Below, piece after piece: positions 17,346 to 25,646 of a stretch of DNA of 64,000 nt (positions within the stretch are counted from its first letter, which is position 1; every line of letters starts with the position of its first letter). A model generated the notes under the pieces. That model ran no database searches and was not told where the DNA came from. It saw only the letters and a list, made by a program, of their open reading frames with translations. The position numbers and the translations under genes were made by a program. Source of the stretch: Allofournierella sp. (GTDB taxonomy: Bacteria > Bacillota > Clostridia > Oscillospirales > Ruminococcaceae); the NCBI GenBank assembly GCA_020025635.1, contig JAHHRU010000001.1, forward strand, positions 186,001 to 250,000, read 5' to 3'.

Positions 17346-17960
17346 TTAAATCTGCTTGCTGCGGGCACGGCCTTCCAGCTGCAGGCTGAACACAGCCTCA
17401 CGGATCGCCTTTTCCTCATCGTTGCACAGATCCAGGAATTTGGCAGCATACAGTGATTTCTCACTGCGAAGCTCTCTTTCATTCAAGAGCTGGCACTTTA
17501 CAATGAGCGGGGTGAAGTTCAGGGGCAGCGCAGCCTCCAGGCCGTCTGTCTGCCGGATTCCCTTCGGCCCGTAAAAGGCCATGCCTCCGCAGCTGATGTC
17601 CACAAACTCGATCTCATATCTGCCGAAACCTTTTTCGGTGGGAAAATACAGAAGGCTTTTTCTATGCAGCGGCACTCTCAGATCCTTGCGCAGCTCCGGG
17701 GCCAGAACAGAGATCTTTTCCAGCACGACCCTGCCGTTTTTCTGGCTGACAAACTGGCACTGAATGGGCGGCTGGTCCTTCTTGATGCTCAAAAGTCGGT
17801 AGATCTCATGGGCCAGCACACCTTCTGCCTCGTTGTCCAGCAGCTTTACGGTCAGAAGCCTGCCCTCCATGCTGCCCTCAGCCGCCACATGCGCAAGCGG
17901 CACATTCCGGTTGTCCAGCAGCAGATATCGATTTTCCTGATCACTGTACCTCGTGTTCAT
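17346..17960 (-). CDS. PilZ-domain protein
   Basis: A 204-residue protein with a C-terminal PilZ domain. The c-di-GMP-binding signatures are complete: RKDLR (91-95, RxxxR) and DISCGG (121-126, DxSxxG). I chose ATG 17960 for its AGGAAGGA site; it overlaps the preceding FlhB-like gene by 20 bases. Placed with FliK-like and FlhB-like genes, it probably senses c-di-GMP and adjusts flagellar function, as YcgR-type proteins do. Confidence 0.87.
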   Translation of the reverse strand: MNTRYSDQENRYLLLDNRNVPLAHVAAEGSMEGRLLTVKLLDNEAEGVLAHEIYRLLSIKKDQPPIQCQFVSQKNGRVVLEKISVLAPELRKDLRVPLHRKSLLYFPTEKGFGRYEIEFVDISCGGMAFYGPKGIRQTDGLEAALPLNFTPLIVKCQLLNERELRSEKSLYAAKFLDLCNDEEKAIREAVFSLQLEGRARSKQI

Positions 17961-18330
17961 TGGGAGTTCCTTCCTGCTCATTCGCTTCATTATGCGGCTC
18001 TTCTTCGGTCACCTGCGCTGTTTGCTCTGTTTGCGCCGGTTTCTTTGGCTCGCCTTTTTCCATATCGAAATGAAGAAAATACACATAGATCTCAACGATC
18101 GCCTGATAAAGGCTTTCCGGGATCTCCTGGCCCAGCTGCAGCTGGGTCAAAATCGTGGCCAGGGAGTTGTCCTCATAAATGGGAACGCCGCATTCCGAGG
18201 CGGTCTCCACAATTTTCTCAGCCATGTATCCCATGCCGGAGGCCACAACGATGGGGGCGGCATCATCCGCACTGTATTGCAGCGCAACGGCTTTGTTCAC
18301 AGGCCGTTTTGCTTGTTCAGACTTTGACAT
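17941..18330 (-). CDS. FlhB C-terminal-domain-like protein (YlqH type)
   Basis: A 129-residue soluble protein whose first ~90 residues match the cytoplasmic domain of FlhB/YscU export switches (KAVALQYSADDAAPIVVASG, then a helix and GVPIYEDNSLATILTQLQLG). It lacks the membrane domain and the NPTH autocleavage motif. The tail is acidic and disordered. Bacillus YlqH is the same kind of stand-alone protein, encoded beside a FliK-like gene, as here. A full FlhB is encoded at 60399-61484, so this is a paralogue. Confidence 0.85.
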   Translation of the reverse strand: MSKSEQAKRPVNKAVALQYSADDAAPIVVASGMGYMAEKIVETASECGVPIYEDNSLATILTQLQLGQEIPESLYQAIVEIYVYFLHFDMEKGEPKKPAQTEQTAQVTEEEPHNEANEQEGTPNEHEVQ

Positions 18331-19741
18331 TCAGGCCATCCTTTCTTTCATATATTTTCGGGAAGACCTCTGTCAGTGTAAGGGGGCGGTCCATTTTGCG
18401 CACCGCCACACGCACAGGCTTCAAATCATTCCTTCGCAGGATCGTGTCGATCCCCTTTTCGATGTTTTCCGAGAAGACCGCCAGCTGCTCCGAACAGTTC
18501 AGCAGGATATCCACATCCTTTTCCCGGTTCAAAAGCACCACATCAATGAAGCCCAGGCCCTCCACATCGATCTTGAACAGGCACTTGATGATATTTTCGT
18601 GCCTGCCGCCTTTTTCCCTCTCGCTGCTGCCCGCATCCGGGTCCACCCACATTTCTGAGAACAGATGCTTTCCGTTCACGGCCAGCGGCAGGATGTAATG
18701 GTTCAGCGGCATATACACGCTTTCATTGATCAAAATGGCCCGCATGATCTCCTGATACGCCTGCTGCACATCGGGATGCTCCCCGCCGCGCATGGCCTGC
18801 GCCGCAGCCTTGGCCAGCTGGTCCGCAAATTGGGCCGCCATGGAGTTCCCATCGGTTCTGCTGGCCTGCAGAAGCAGCATCAGGGTCCTGTCGTCCACCG
18901 GGGCAAGCTGCTGTTTCAGCACACCGTATCTGCGGATCTGGTGGAACGCTTCCAGCAGGTTATCCTCGGTGCCGTTTTCATAGCGGGCAAGGTCCAGCAT
19001 CAGGTGGGTCAGCAGCTGCCGGGGCAGGCCCATGTCATGGCTGCGGCTGATGTAGGACGACACATACGGGAAAATGCCCTTTTGCAGCAGCTGGATGCCC
19101 TGCTGGCGGCCGCCGTTTTGGAACAGCTGCTGAAGCTGCTCGGTCATTTCCGAAAGCTTCTCTGCCCAGGAGCCAGGCATGGCGGCTGCCATGCGGGAAA
19201 GCTCGCCCAGCATATTGCCCTCCAAATGCGACGAGGAAAAATAATCCACATAACATTTTAAGAACTGTAAAATATCTTCCTGGATGCTTTCGGAATCGGT
19301 CCGGTTGTAGGCATTGCGCAGGATGGTGAACAGCGCACCGCCAAACTGGGTCCCGGTTTTGAGCTGGCTGAGGAAAAACTTCATCAGCTCCGCCTCATCC
19401 ATGTGCAGCATGGACACCAGCTCTTTCAGCTCCGAAGCCGTTCCCTCATGGATGCCGGAGGATACCACCGTATCGCTGCCGAAGGAAAAGATCTTGCGCA
19501 AACTGTCCACCGCATCCGGTGTGGAGCGCAGGCGCTTTAAGAACACATTAAAGTTGGACTCATAGCGCACATTCCGGTTTCCATTCAGATTGTTGTCCTG
19601 CTGCTCGGTGCGTTCCTGGGGCCGGTTGACCCTTACAGTACTGGAAATATCGGGGATCTTTTCACGTTCCGGCGGAAGATGGATCGCTGTGTTTCGTTCT
19701 TGGCCGGGTACGGGGTTGGTTGCGCCCAAAAGGTCAGGCAT
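18317..19741 (-). CDS. FliK-like (YlqG-type) flagellar hook-length control homologue
   Basis: A 474-residue, mostly helical, probably cytoplasmic protein. Its C-terminal ~90 residues (FKIDVEGLGFIDVVLLNREK onwards) have the beta-alpha pattern of FliK C-terminal domains. It overlaps the FlhB-like gene by 14 bases, the same pairing as ylqG-ylqH in Bacillus. The first ~60 residues are proline/glutamine-rich. Hook-length control or export-switch modulation is likely by context; sequence similarity is only moderate. Confidence 0.65.
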   Translation of the reverse strand: MPDLLGATNPVPGQERNTAIHLPPEREKIPDISSTVRVNRPQERTEQQDNNLNGNRNVRYESNFNVFLKRLRSTPDAVDSLRKIFSFGSDTVVSSGIHEGTASELKELVSMLHMDEAELMKFFLSQLKTGTQFGGALFTILRNAYNRTDSESIQEDILQFLKCYVDYFSSSHLEGNMLGELSRMAAAMPGSWAEKLSEMTEQLQQLFQNGGRQQGIQLLQKGIFPYVSSYISRSHDMGLPRQLLTHLMLDLARYENGTEDNLLEAFHQIRRYGVLKQQLAPVDDRTLMLLLQASRTDGNSMAAQFADQLAKAAAQAMRGGEHPDVQQAYQEIMRAILINESVYMPLNHYILPLAVNGKHLFSEMWVDPDAGSSEREKGGRHENIIKCLFKIDVEGLGFIDVVLLNREKDVDILLNCSEQLAVFSENIEKGIDTILRRNDLKPVRVAVRKMDRPLTLTEVFPKIYERKDGLNVKV

Positions 19742-19775
19742 TCATAACACCTCTCAGAAAATTATAATTTAATAC

Positions 19776-19803
19776 TTATTTTTTCATATATTTATGTCGA
19801 TAT
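19776..19803 (+). promoter_or_regulatory. Candidate sigma-D promoter of the cheA operon
   Basis: TTAT (19776-19779), a 16-base spacer and GTCGATAT (19796-19803), one mismatch from GCCGATAT. The -35 is weak, but the same TTAT is seen before flgM and fliD. Confidence 0.55.
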
Positions 19804-19871
19804 AACAAATTGAATCAATTTATAAAAATCAAAATCGAAACAAATTTATATCAATGCAAGGCGGTGCTTTT

Positions 19872-21950
19872 ATGGGTAGCGGAAACGATATGCTCGAAGT
19901 ATACATCTACGAGGGCAATTCATTACTTGAACAACTAGAGGCCATTGTTCTGGATGCTGAACAGGTCAACACATTTTCAGAAGAAAATGTAAACGAGATC
20001 TTCCGGATCATGCACACACTCAAAGGTTCCTCTGCAATGATGGAATTCAATTCTCTTGCAACGGTTGCACATCGCATTGAAGACCTGTTCTTCATCATCC
20101 GTGACAACTCGATGGACGTTGTTTCCGAAGAGAATCGACCTGCTTTGTTTGATCTTCTGTTCCAGGCCATCGACTTTTTCCGTACAGAAATCGGCAAAAT
20201 CGAAGCAGACGAACCCCTTAGTAATGATTTCGGCACATTACTTCCAAATGTTAATAGCCTGATTGCAAAAATTAGCGGCGAAGAGGCCCCGGCCGATGCG
20301 CCCGCAGCCGCCCCGGCAGCTGCGGCGGGCCAGCCGGCCCAGGAAGCTGCGCAGGCCAGCTCTGAGGGCATGGCCGACTTCCCCTATGAGCTGCGTGTGT
20401 TCTTTGACGAGGGCTGCGGCATGGAAAACCTGCGTGCCTTCATGCTGGTCACCTCCATCCGGGATTTCTGCGCGGAATCCGATTTCCTTTTCGAGCCGGC
20501 GGACGTGGAAAACAATGCCGCCACCGCAGAGCAGATCTGCGACACCGGCTTTTTGCTGCGGTTCGCCCATGCGGAAGACCGTGAAAAGGCCATCCCCGTT
20601 GTGCGCTCCTCCGGCTCCATCCGTACATACCAGCCCCACGATTATCACCCCGAGCCGGCTCCCGAAGCGGCCGAAACCGCAGAGGCCCACGCCGCGCCGT
20701 CTCCCAGCGTGAAGCACACTGCCGCGCAGCATGCCGGCGGCGGCAGCAGCACCCAGGCCTCCCGCCCGAAGGAAAGCCTCATCAGCGTGAACCTGAGCAA
20801 GCTGGACCAGCTTTCCGCCATCGTGGGCGAGATCGTCATCACCGAATCCATGGTCACCGGCTCCCCGGACCTGGCCGGCCTCAATTTGGATTCCTTCTCC
20901 AAGTCTGCCCGTCAGCTTCGCAAGCTGACCGATGAGCTGCAGGACATTTCCATGTCCCTGCGCATGATCCCGGTTTCCAGCACCTTCCAGAAGATGAACC
21001 GCATCGTCCGTGATATGTGCAAGAAGCTGAACAAATCCGCAAAGCTCACCCTGGTGGGCGAAGATACCGAGATGGACAAAACCATCGTGGACGGTATCGG
21101 CGATACCATCATGCACATGATCCGCAACTCGATGGATCACGGCATCGAAGAGACCCAGGAAGAGCGCATCAAGGCCGGCAAAGACCCCGAGGGCGAGATC
21201 ATCCTTTCCGCCCAGGATACCGGCAGCGAGGTCATCATCCAGATTCAGGATGACGGCCAGGGCGTTGACGACGAAAAGGTCCTGCAGAAGGCCATCAAAT
21301 CCGGCATTGCCTCCCCCGATCAGGATTATTCGCACCGTGAGATCCTGAACTTCCTCATGATGCCCGGCTTCTCCACCAACACCGATGTGACCGAGTTCTC
21401 CGGCCGCGGCGTTGGCATGGACGTTGTGAAAAAGAGCGTTGAGGATCTGGGCGGCACGGTTTCCATCTCCAGCGAACAGGGCAAGGGCATGTCCACCACC
21501 CTGCGCATCCCCCTGACCATGGCCATTATGGACGGTATGAAGGTTTCGGTGGGCAATTCCATCTTCACCATCCCCATCCACAACATCCGCCAGAGCTTCA
21601 AGGTGTCTCAGGCAAACATCCTGCGTGATTCGGTCGAGGGTGAGATGATCCACATTATGGACAATTACTACCCCATCATCCGCGCGAAGGAGCTGTACAA
21701 CATCGAAGGCGGCGAAGACTGCATCGACAACGGCATCCTGCTCTGGCTGGAATCCGGCGACTGCTCGTACTGCCTGTTTGTGGATGAACTGCTTGGCCAG
21801 CAGCAGATCGTTGTGAAGCCTCTGCCTGCGTATGTGAACAACTTTGACATCAAGAACTACGGCATCACCGGATGCAGCATCTTGGGCGACGGCAATATCA
21901 GCATCATTCTGGATGTGCGCAATCTTTATATGGCCGCCTGCGACAGATAA
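19872..21950 (+). CDS. cheA: Chemotaxis histidine kinase CheA
   Basis: A 692-residue cytoplasmic kinase of the chemoreceptor array. P1 HPt domain with phospho-accepting His48 in IMHTLKGSS; an Ala/Pro linker (~135-165); a P2-like CheY/CheB-docking domain (~170-255); a second linker; the P3 dimerisation helices (~310-370); P4 ATPase with N-box IRNSMDHGIE, G1 DDGQGVDD and G2 GRGVGMD; and a C-terminal CheW-like P5. I chose ATG 19872 because AAGGCGG precedes it. It is the first gene of cheA-cheW-cheR-cheB-pilZ-yjfB. Confidence 0.96.
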   Translation: MGSGNDMLEVYIYEGNSLLEQLEAIVLDAEQVNTFSEENVNEIFRIMHTLKGSSAMMEFNSLATVAHRIEDLFFIIRDNSMDVVSEENRPALFDLLFQAIDFFRTEIGKIEADEPLSNDFGTLLPNVNSLIAKISGEEAPADAPAAAPAAAAGQPAQEAAQASSEGMADFPYELRVFFDEGCGMENLRAFMLVTSIRDFCAESDFLFEPADVENNAATAEQICDTGFLLRFAHAEDREKAIPVVRSSGSIRTYQPHDYHPEPAPEAAETAEAHAAPSPSVKHTAAQHAGGGSSTQASRPKESLISVNLSKLDQLSAIVGEIVITESMVTGSPDLAGLNLDSFSKSARQLRKLTDELQDISMSLRMIPVSSTFQKMNRIVRDMCKKLNKSAKLTLVGEDTEMDKTIVDGIGDTIMHMIRNSMDHGIEETQEERIKAGKDPEGEIILSAQDTGSEVIIQIQDDGQGVDDEKVLQKAIKSGIASPDQDYSHREILNFLMMPGFSTNTDVTEFSGRGVGMDVVKKSVEDLGGTVSISSEQGKGMSTTLRIPLTMAIMDGMKVSVGNSIFTIPIHNIRQSFKVSQANILRDSVEGEMIHIMDNYYPIIRAKELYNIEGGEDCIDNGILLWLESGDCSYCLFVDELLGQQQIVVKPLPAYVNNFDIKNYGITGCSILGDGNISIILDVRNLYMAACDR

Positions 21951-21967
21951 TAGTAGGAGGAATTTGA

Positions 21968-22456
21968 ATGGATATTATGACAAAGGAATCCGCACTCGGA
22001 AACCAGGAAACCGCGGCGGAAGGCGCAGCCGGCGATGCGGCTGTCAACAGCCGCAAATACCTGATCTTTATTGCAGACGATCTGTATCTGGGCGTGGATG
22101 CCGAATATGTTGTTGAGATCCTCAACAACCACACCATCACCCCGCTGCCCATGACCCCCCATTACATCCGGGGCATTTTCAACATGCGCGGCCAGATCAT
22201 TCCCATTTTGGATATCCGCCTGAAGCTGGGCAAGCCCTCGGCTGATGATAACCTGCTCATCGTTATCAGCTACAACGAAACACAGATCGGCATTGTGGTC
22301 GATTCGGTGGATCAGATGGTAGACATCCCCGATGACATCATCCTGCCCATGCCTTCCAAGAGTCCGCAGCGGCTGGTCTCTGGCATGTGCACCCTGCCGA
22401 ACAGCAGCAAAACCATGCTGGTTTTGGACTGCGAGCAGCTTCTTGCCCATGACTGA
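21968..22456 (+). CDS. cheW: Chemotaxis coupling protein CheW
   Basis: A 162-residue adaptor linking CheA to chemoreceptors. After a ~30-residue variable N-terminus the fold is typical: YLIFIADDLYLGVDAEYVVE, ITPLPMTPHYIRGIFNMRG and the receptor-contact segment IIPILDIRLKLG. GTAGGAGGAATTTG precedes the ATG. It overlaps the start of cheR by 8 bases, indicating translational coupling. Confidence 0.95.
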   Translation: MDIMTKESALGNQETAAEGAAGDAAVNSRKYLIFIADDLYLGVDAEYVVEILNNHTITPLPMTPHYIRGIFNMRGQIIPILDIRLKLGKPSADDNLLIVISYNETQIGIVVDSVDQMVDIPDDIILPMPSKSPQRLVSGMCTLPNSSKTMLVLDCEQLLAHD

Positions 22457-23303
22457 CGCCATGAACAGCAACAAGCTCACCAGCGCCGAAACTTCTTTTG
22501 CGCCGCTGTCGATTACCGACAAAGACTTTCAGCGCCTGGTCCACTTCATCAAATCCAATTATGGGATCGATCTTACCCAGAAGCGCCAGCTGATCACCGG
22601 CCGCCTTTCCCCTGCCATTCGGAAAAACGGCTACACCAATTTTTCCAGCTTTGTGGATCACCTTTTAAAGGAAAAGGACCCCGACGAGATCACCCTGGTG
22701 CTGAACAAGCTCACCACCAACTATACCTTCTTTATGCGTGAGCAGGATCATCTGGATTATTTCCGCCAGCACATCATCCCGAACCTGGTGGCACGCCACC
22801 AGCGAGACAAGACCCTTGCCATCTGGAGCGCTGGCTGCTCCAGCGGCGAAGAGCCTTACAACCTTTCCATGCTGCTGTTTGATTATCTTGGCAGCCGTGC
22901 ATCCGAATGGGATCTGCGCATCCTTGCCACGGATATTTCCGAGCAGGCGCTTACCGCTGCCAAAAAAGGCACCTATGAGCTGCCGGATACCGTTCCCACC
23001 GAATGGCGGCGCAAGTATTTCACCCCCAATGCAAACGGGTCGTACACCGTTTCCAATGCGATCCGCAACAATGTTATCTTCCAACACTTCAACCTGATGG
23101 ACCCCATTCGCTTCCGGCGCAAATTCGACGTGATTTTCTGCCGCAACGTAATGATCTATTTCGATCAGGCCACGAAGGATGCTTTGGTCCGCAGATTTTA
23201 CGATGCAACCGTTCCCGGCGGCTATCTTCTTATCAGCTATTCCGAGAACCTCAGCCCCCGCACCCCGTATCACCGTGTAACAACAGCAACCTTTCAGAAG
23301 TAA
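22449..23303 (+). CDS. cheR: Chemoreceptor methyltransferase CheR
   Basis: A 284-residue S-adenosylmethionine-dependent enzyme that methylates glutamates of MCPs. It has the N-terminal helical domain (~15-75), the SAM-binding motif IWSAGCSSGEEPYNLSMLL, the acidic loop ILATDISEQAL, and FCRNVMIYFD near the C-terminus. The start is ATG 22449 inside the end of cheW, with ATG 22461 as alternative; neither has a strong site, consistent with coupling. Paired with cheB downstream. Confidence 0.94.
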   Translation: MTDAMNSNKLTSAETSFAPLSITDKDFQRLVHFIKSNYGIDLTQKRQLITGRLSPAIRKNGYTNFSSFVDHLLKEKDPDEITLVLNKLTTNYTFFMREQDHLDYFRQHIIPNLVARHQRDKTLAIWSAGCSSGEEPYNLSMLLFDYLGSRASEWDLRILATDISEQALTAAKKGTYELPDTVPTEWRRKYFTPNANGSYTVSNAIRNNVIFQHFNLMDPIRFRRKFDVIFCRNVMIYFDQATKDALVRRFYDATVPGGYLLISYSENLSPRTPYHRVTTATFQK

Positions 23304-23328
23304 TTTTTAGTAGTTAGAGGTCATCTCA

Positions 23329-24378
23329 ATGTTAACCGAAAAAAGAGTACGCGTTCTGGTGGTGGACGATTCCATGATGGCCCGCAACCTGATTACCAAG
23401 GGGCTGTCTGTCCACCCCAAAATCGAGGTCGTAGGGTATGCCATCAATACACTGGACGCAAAACGAAAAATACCCCTTTTGAACCCCGATGTTATCACCA
23501 TGGACGTGGAAATGCCCGGGCAAAGCGGCATTGATTTCTTAAAAGAATATCTGCCCACACACCCCATTCCCGTGGTTTTGTGCTCTTCTCTGGACCTGAG
23601 AGTTTTCGATGCCCTGAATGCAGGCGCAGTGGATTTTGTAAGAAAGCCTCTCTCCTCCTCTGAAAACGATGCCTTCCTCACCGTTTTGATTCAAAAGATC
23701 CTGGCGGCATCCATGGCAAATGTGCGGCCGCTGGCCAGCAAAACAGCGCCCGCCGCCCAAAGCACTCTGCCTGCGGGCACGCTTCGCTCCTCCCCCTTGC
23801 TTGACAATGTGATCATCGGCCTGGGTGCTTCCACCGGCGGCACCGAAGCCACCCTGGAGGTTATGAAACGCCTTCCTGAGGATATCCCCGGCATGATCAT
23901 TGTTCAGCACATGCCCCCGGGCTTTACCAAAATGTACGCCGAACGGCTGAACCGTTTGTGCCGCATGGAGGTTCGTGAAGCCAAAAACGGGGATGAGATC
24001 CACCGGGGCCTTGCCCTGGTTGCCCCTGCCGATTACCAGTGCCGTGTTGTTCGCATTGGCAACCGTTATACCCTTTCCTGCACCTCCGGCAACAAGGTAA
24101 GCGGGCACCGCCCCTCGGTAGATGCGCTTTTCCAGTCCATGGCGGAAGTTGTTCGCTGCCGGATGGTTGGCATCATCATGACCGGTATGGGGCAGGATGG
24201 TGCCGCCGGCCTGCTTGCCATGCGCCAGCGCGGCGCATACACCATTGGTCAGGATAAAGAATCCAGCGTTGTTTATGGTATGCCCATGGTCGCTCATGAT
24301 ATCGGTGCCGTGTGTGTTCAATCCTCCTGCTCCAACATTGCCAATGTGCTTGTTCGCCATCTGAACGCTCTCCGCTGA
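23329..24378 (+). CDS. cheB: Chemotaxis methylesterase/response regulator CheB
   Basis: A 349-residue two-domain enzyme. The receiver domain (1-~125) has phospho-acceptor Asp59 in TMDVEMPG and the lysine in VRKPL. The C-terminal methylesterase has the catalytic triad segments GLGASTGGTEA (Ser), VQHMPPGFT (His) and TGMGQDGAAG (Asp). It demethylates or deamidates MCPs for adaptation together with CheR. Confidence 0.96.
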   Translation: MLTEKRVRVLVVDDSMMARNLITKGLSVHPKIEVVGYAINTLDAKRKIPLLNPDVITMDVEMPGQSGIDFLKEYLPTHPIPVVLCSSLDLRVFDALNAGAVDFVRKPLSSSENDAFLTVLIQKILAASMANVRPLASKTAPAAQSTLPAGTLRSSPLLDNVIIGLGASTGGTEATLEVMKRLPEDIPGMIIVQHMPPGFTKMYAERLNRLCRMEVREAKNGDEIHRGLALVAPADYQCRVVRIGNRYTLSCTSGNKVSGHRPSVDALFQSMAEVVRCRMVGIIMTGMGQDGAAGLLAMRQRGAYTIGQDKESSVVYGMPMVAHDIGAVCVQSSCSNIANVLVRHLNALR

Positions 24379-24467
24379 TATTTCCGTTTTTTTGATAAAA
24401 TGTCGGATGCCCAAGGGCCGCCCAAGCGCCCTTGCAGGCAATTTCTATGTTAAGCGGAGGGAACTGA

Positions 24468-25109
24468 ATGGTTGAAATCAATGAAAAATACATTGGCAGT
24501 GTGTGCGAAATGTCCAGCCTTTCCAACGAGCTGGTCTGCATCGGAAAACTCAGCGCCCTGCCCAGCCCCGATAACGAATTCAAGCTGTCGGTTGCATCCT
24601 CGATGGACAGCTTCCCCGTGCTTGCCCACCACACCCCGTTGAAGGTCCACATCCGAAGCGCCAAATATGACAGTATTTTTCTGCTTGGCAAGGTTTCGGT
24701 GTGCAAATCGAACATAATGACCTTCAGCGAGATCGAGTGCGTGGCGCAAACCGAAAAACGGGATGCTTTCCGGGTGAGCTACAGCCAGAAGAGCGCCTTT
24801 TATTTAAAAGGTGACCGCAAGCCCGCCGGAATTCTGGCCTTTGCGGATATTTCCCTGGGCGGTTTTTTGTGCCGCAGCCGGGAAAAGCTTTCCACCGGCA
24901 AGCTTTACAACGTTGAGCTGCCGATGCGTGAAGGCACCTATCTGTTTACCTTCCGTGTTGTGCGCAACCTGCTGTCTGACCGGCAAGACGTGTTCACCTA
25001 TGGCTGCCAGTTTGTAGACATTGGCGAAAAGCAGCTGGATGCCCTTGCCCGGTTCGTGTTTACTTTGCAAAAAGAAAACATCAGCAAGCTGCGCCAGCAT
25101 TCAAGATAA
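24468..25109 (+). CDS. PilZ-domain (YcgR-like) flagellar brake protein
   Basis: A 213-residue protein with an N-terminal YcgR-type beta domain (~1-95) and a C-terminal PilZ domain with full c-di-GMP signatures: RDAFR (98-102) and DISLGG (127-132). Its place at the end of the cheA operon fits a YcgR/DgrA-type protein that slows flagellar rotation at high c-di-GMP. It is a distant paralogue of the PilZ protein at 17346. Confidence 0.87.
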   Translation: MVEINEKYIGSVCEMSSLSNELVCIGKLSALPSPDNEFKLSVASSMDSFPVLAHHTPLKVHIRSAKYDSIFLLGKVSVCKSNIMTFSEIECVAQTEKRDAFRVSYSQKSAFYLKGDRKPAGILAFADISLGGFLCRSREKLSTGKLYNVELPMREGTYLFTFRVVRNLLSDRQDVFTYGCQFVDIGEKQLDALARFVFTLQKENISKLRQHSR

Positions 25110-25145
25110 CGAAGGACCCAATTTTAAGGAAAGGAGAACGTAAAA

Positions 25146-25316
25146 ATGGATATTGCCGCTTTGAGCATGGATATGCACAGCTCCGCTCTGATGCAGAACG
25201 TGGAACTTTCGGTGATGAGAAAGACCATGGATGCAGAAGAAATGGTTGCGGATATGTTCCGCGAAATGCTTCCTTCCGCACCTCCCTCTCCCTACACCTT
25301 TGATGTTCGCGCTTAA
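25146..25316 (+). CDS. YjfB-family putative motility protein
   Basis: A 56-residue protein (starts MDIAALSMDMHSSALMQNVE) translated from a gene too short for usual ORF cut-offs. The MDIAALS start, the central helix and the Pro-rich end match the YjfB putative motility family of Firmicutes, which are sigma-D-linked in Bacillus. AAGGAAAGGAG precedes the ATG and a terminator follows. The molecular role is unknown. Confidence 0.82.
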   Translation: MDIAALSMDMHSSALMQNVELSVMRKTMDAEEMVADMFREMLPSAPPSPYTFDVRA

Positions 25317-25323
25317 AATAGGC

Positions 25324-25363
25324 GCAAAAGCCCCCCGGTTTTGAAAGGCCGGGGGGCTTTTTT
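25324..25363 (+). terminator. Terminator of the cheA operon
   Basis: AAAAGCCCCCCGG / CCGGGGGGCTTTTTT hairpin, directly after the YjfB stop and before the flagellin promoter. Confidence 0.92.
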
Positions 25364-25425
25364 CGGGCCAAAAGCCCCTTGTTCGCCGAAAAAAAGAAAT
25401 ATTTCAGAAAAGTATCAAAAAGTGA

Positions 25426-25452
25426 TTAATTTTTTTTGAAATACGCCGATAA
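25426..25452 (+). promoter_or_regulatory. Sigma-D (sigma-28) promoter of flagellin
   Basis: TTAA (25426-25429), a 15-base spacer and a perfect GCCGATAA (25445-25452). This is the classic flagellin promoter and agrees with the sigD gene at 57464. Confidence 0.9.
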
Positions 25453-25646
25453 GGAGTAATAGACGGTTAAACAGGCCGCCTGCATAAGTTTGAGTCCGTT
25501 TTGCGCAAAGCGGGCCCAAAACAAGATTTATGCGCGGTTCCTTCTATTCGCAGTGCACGGCAGTTTTAGAAGGAACTCATTGATCCGGTGCCAGAGTCAT
25601 GGATGGCTCTGACACGTTAAACAATTTTACAGGAGGTAAAATTACA
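25453..25646 (+). promoter_or_regulatory. Structured flagellin mRNA leader with candidate CsrA sites
   Basis: About 190 bases lie between the promoter and the flagellin ATG. An inverted repeat GTTCCTTCT (near 25538) / AGAAGGAAC (near 25567) forms one stem. A second hairpin, GTGCCAGAG / CTCTGACAC (25588-25615, one mismatch), presents GGA (25601-25603) in its loop, the hallmark of a CsrA site. A second GGA is in the AGGAGG ribosome binding site (25631-25636), as in Bacillus hag. Confidence 0.7.

Noticed and set aside
20238..21653. 471-codon open frame on the minus strand opposite cheA
   Set aside because: Gly/His/Asp-rich antisense artefact of a conserved gene with clear function on the other strand.
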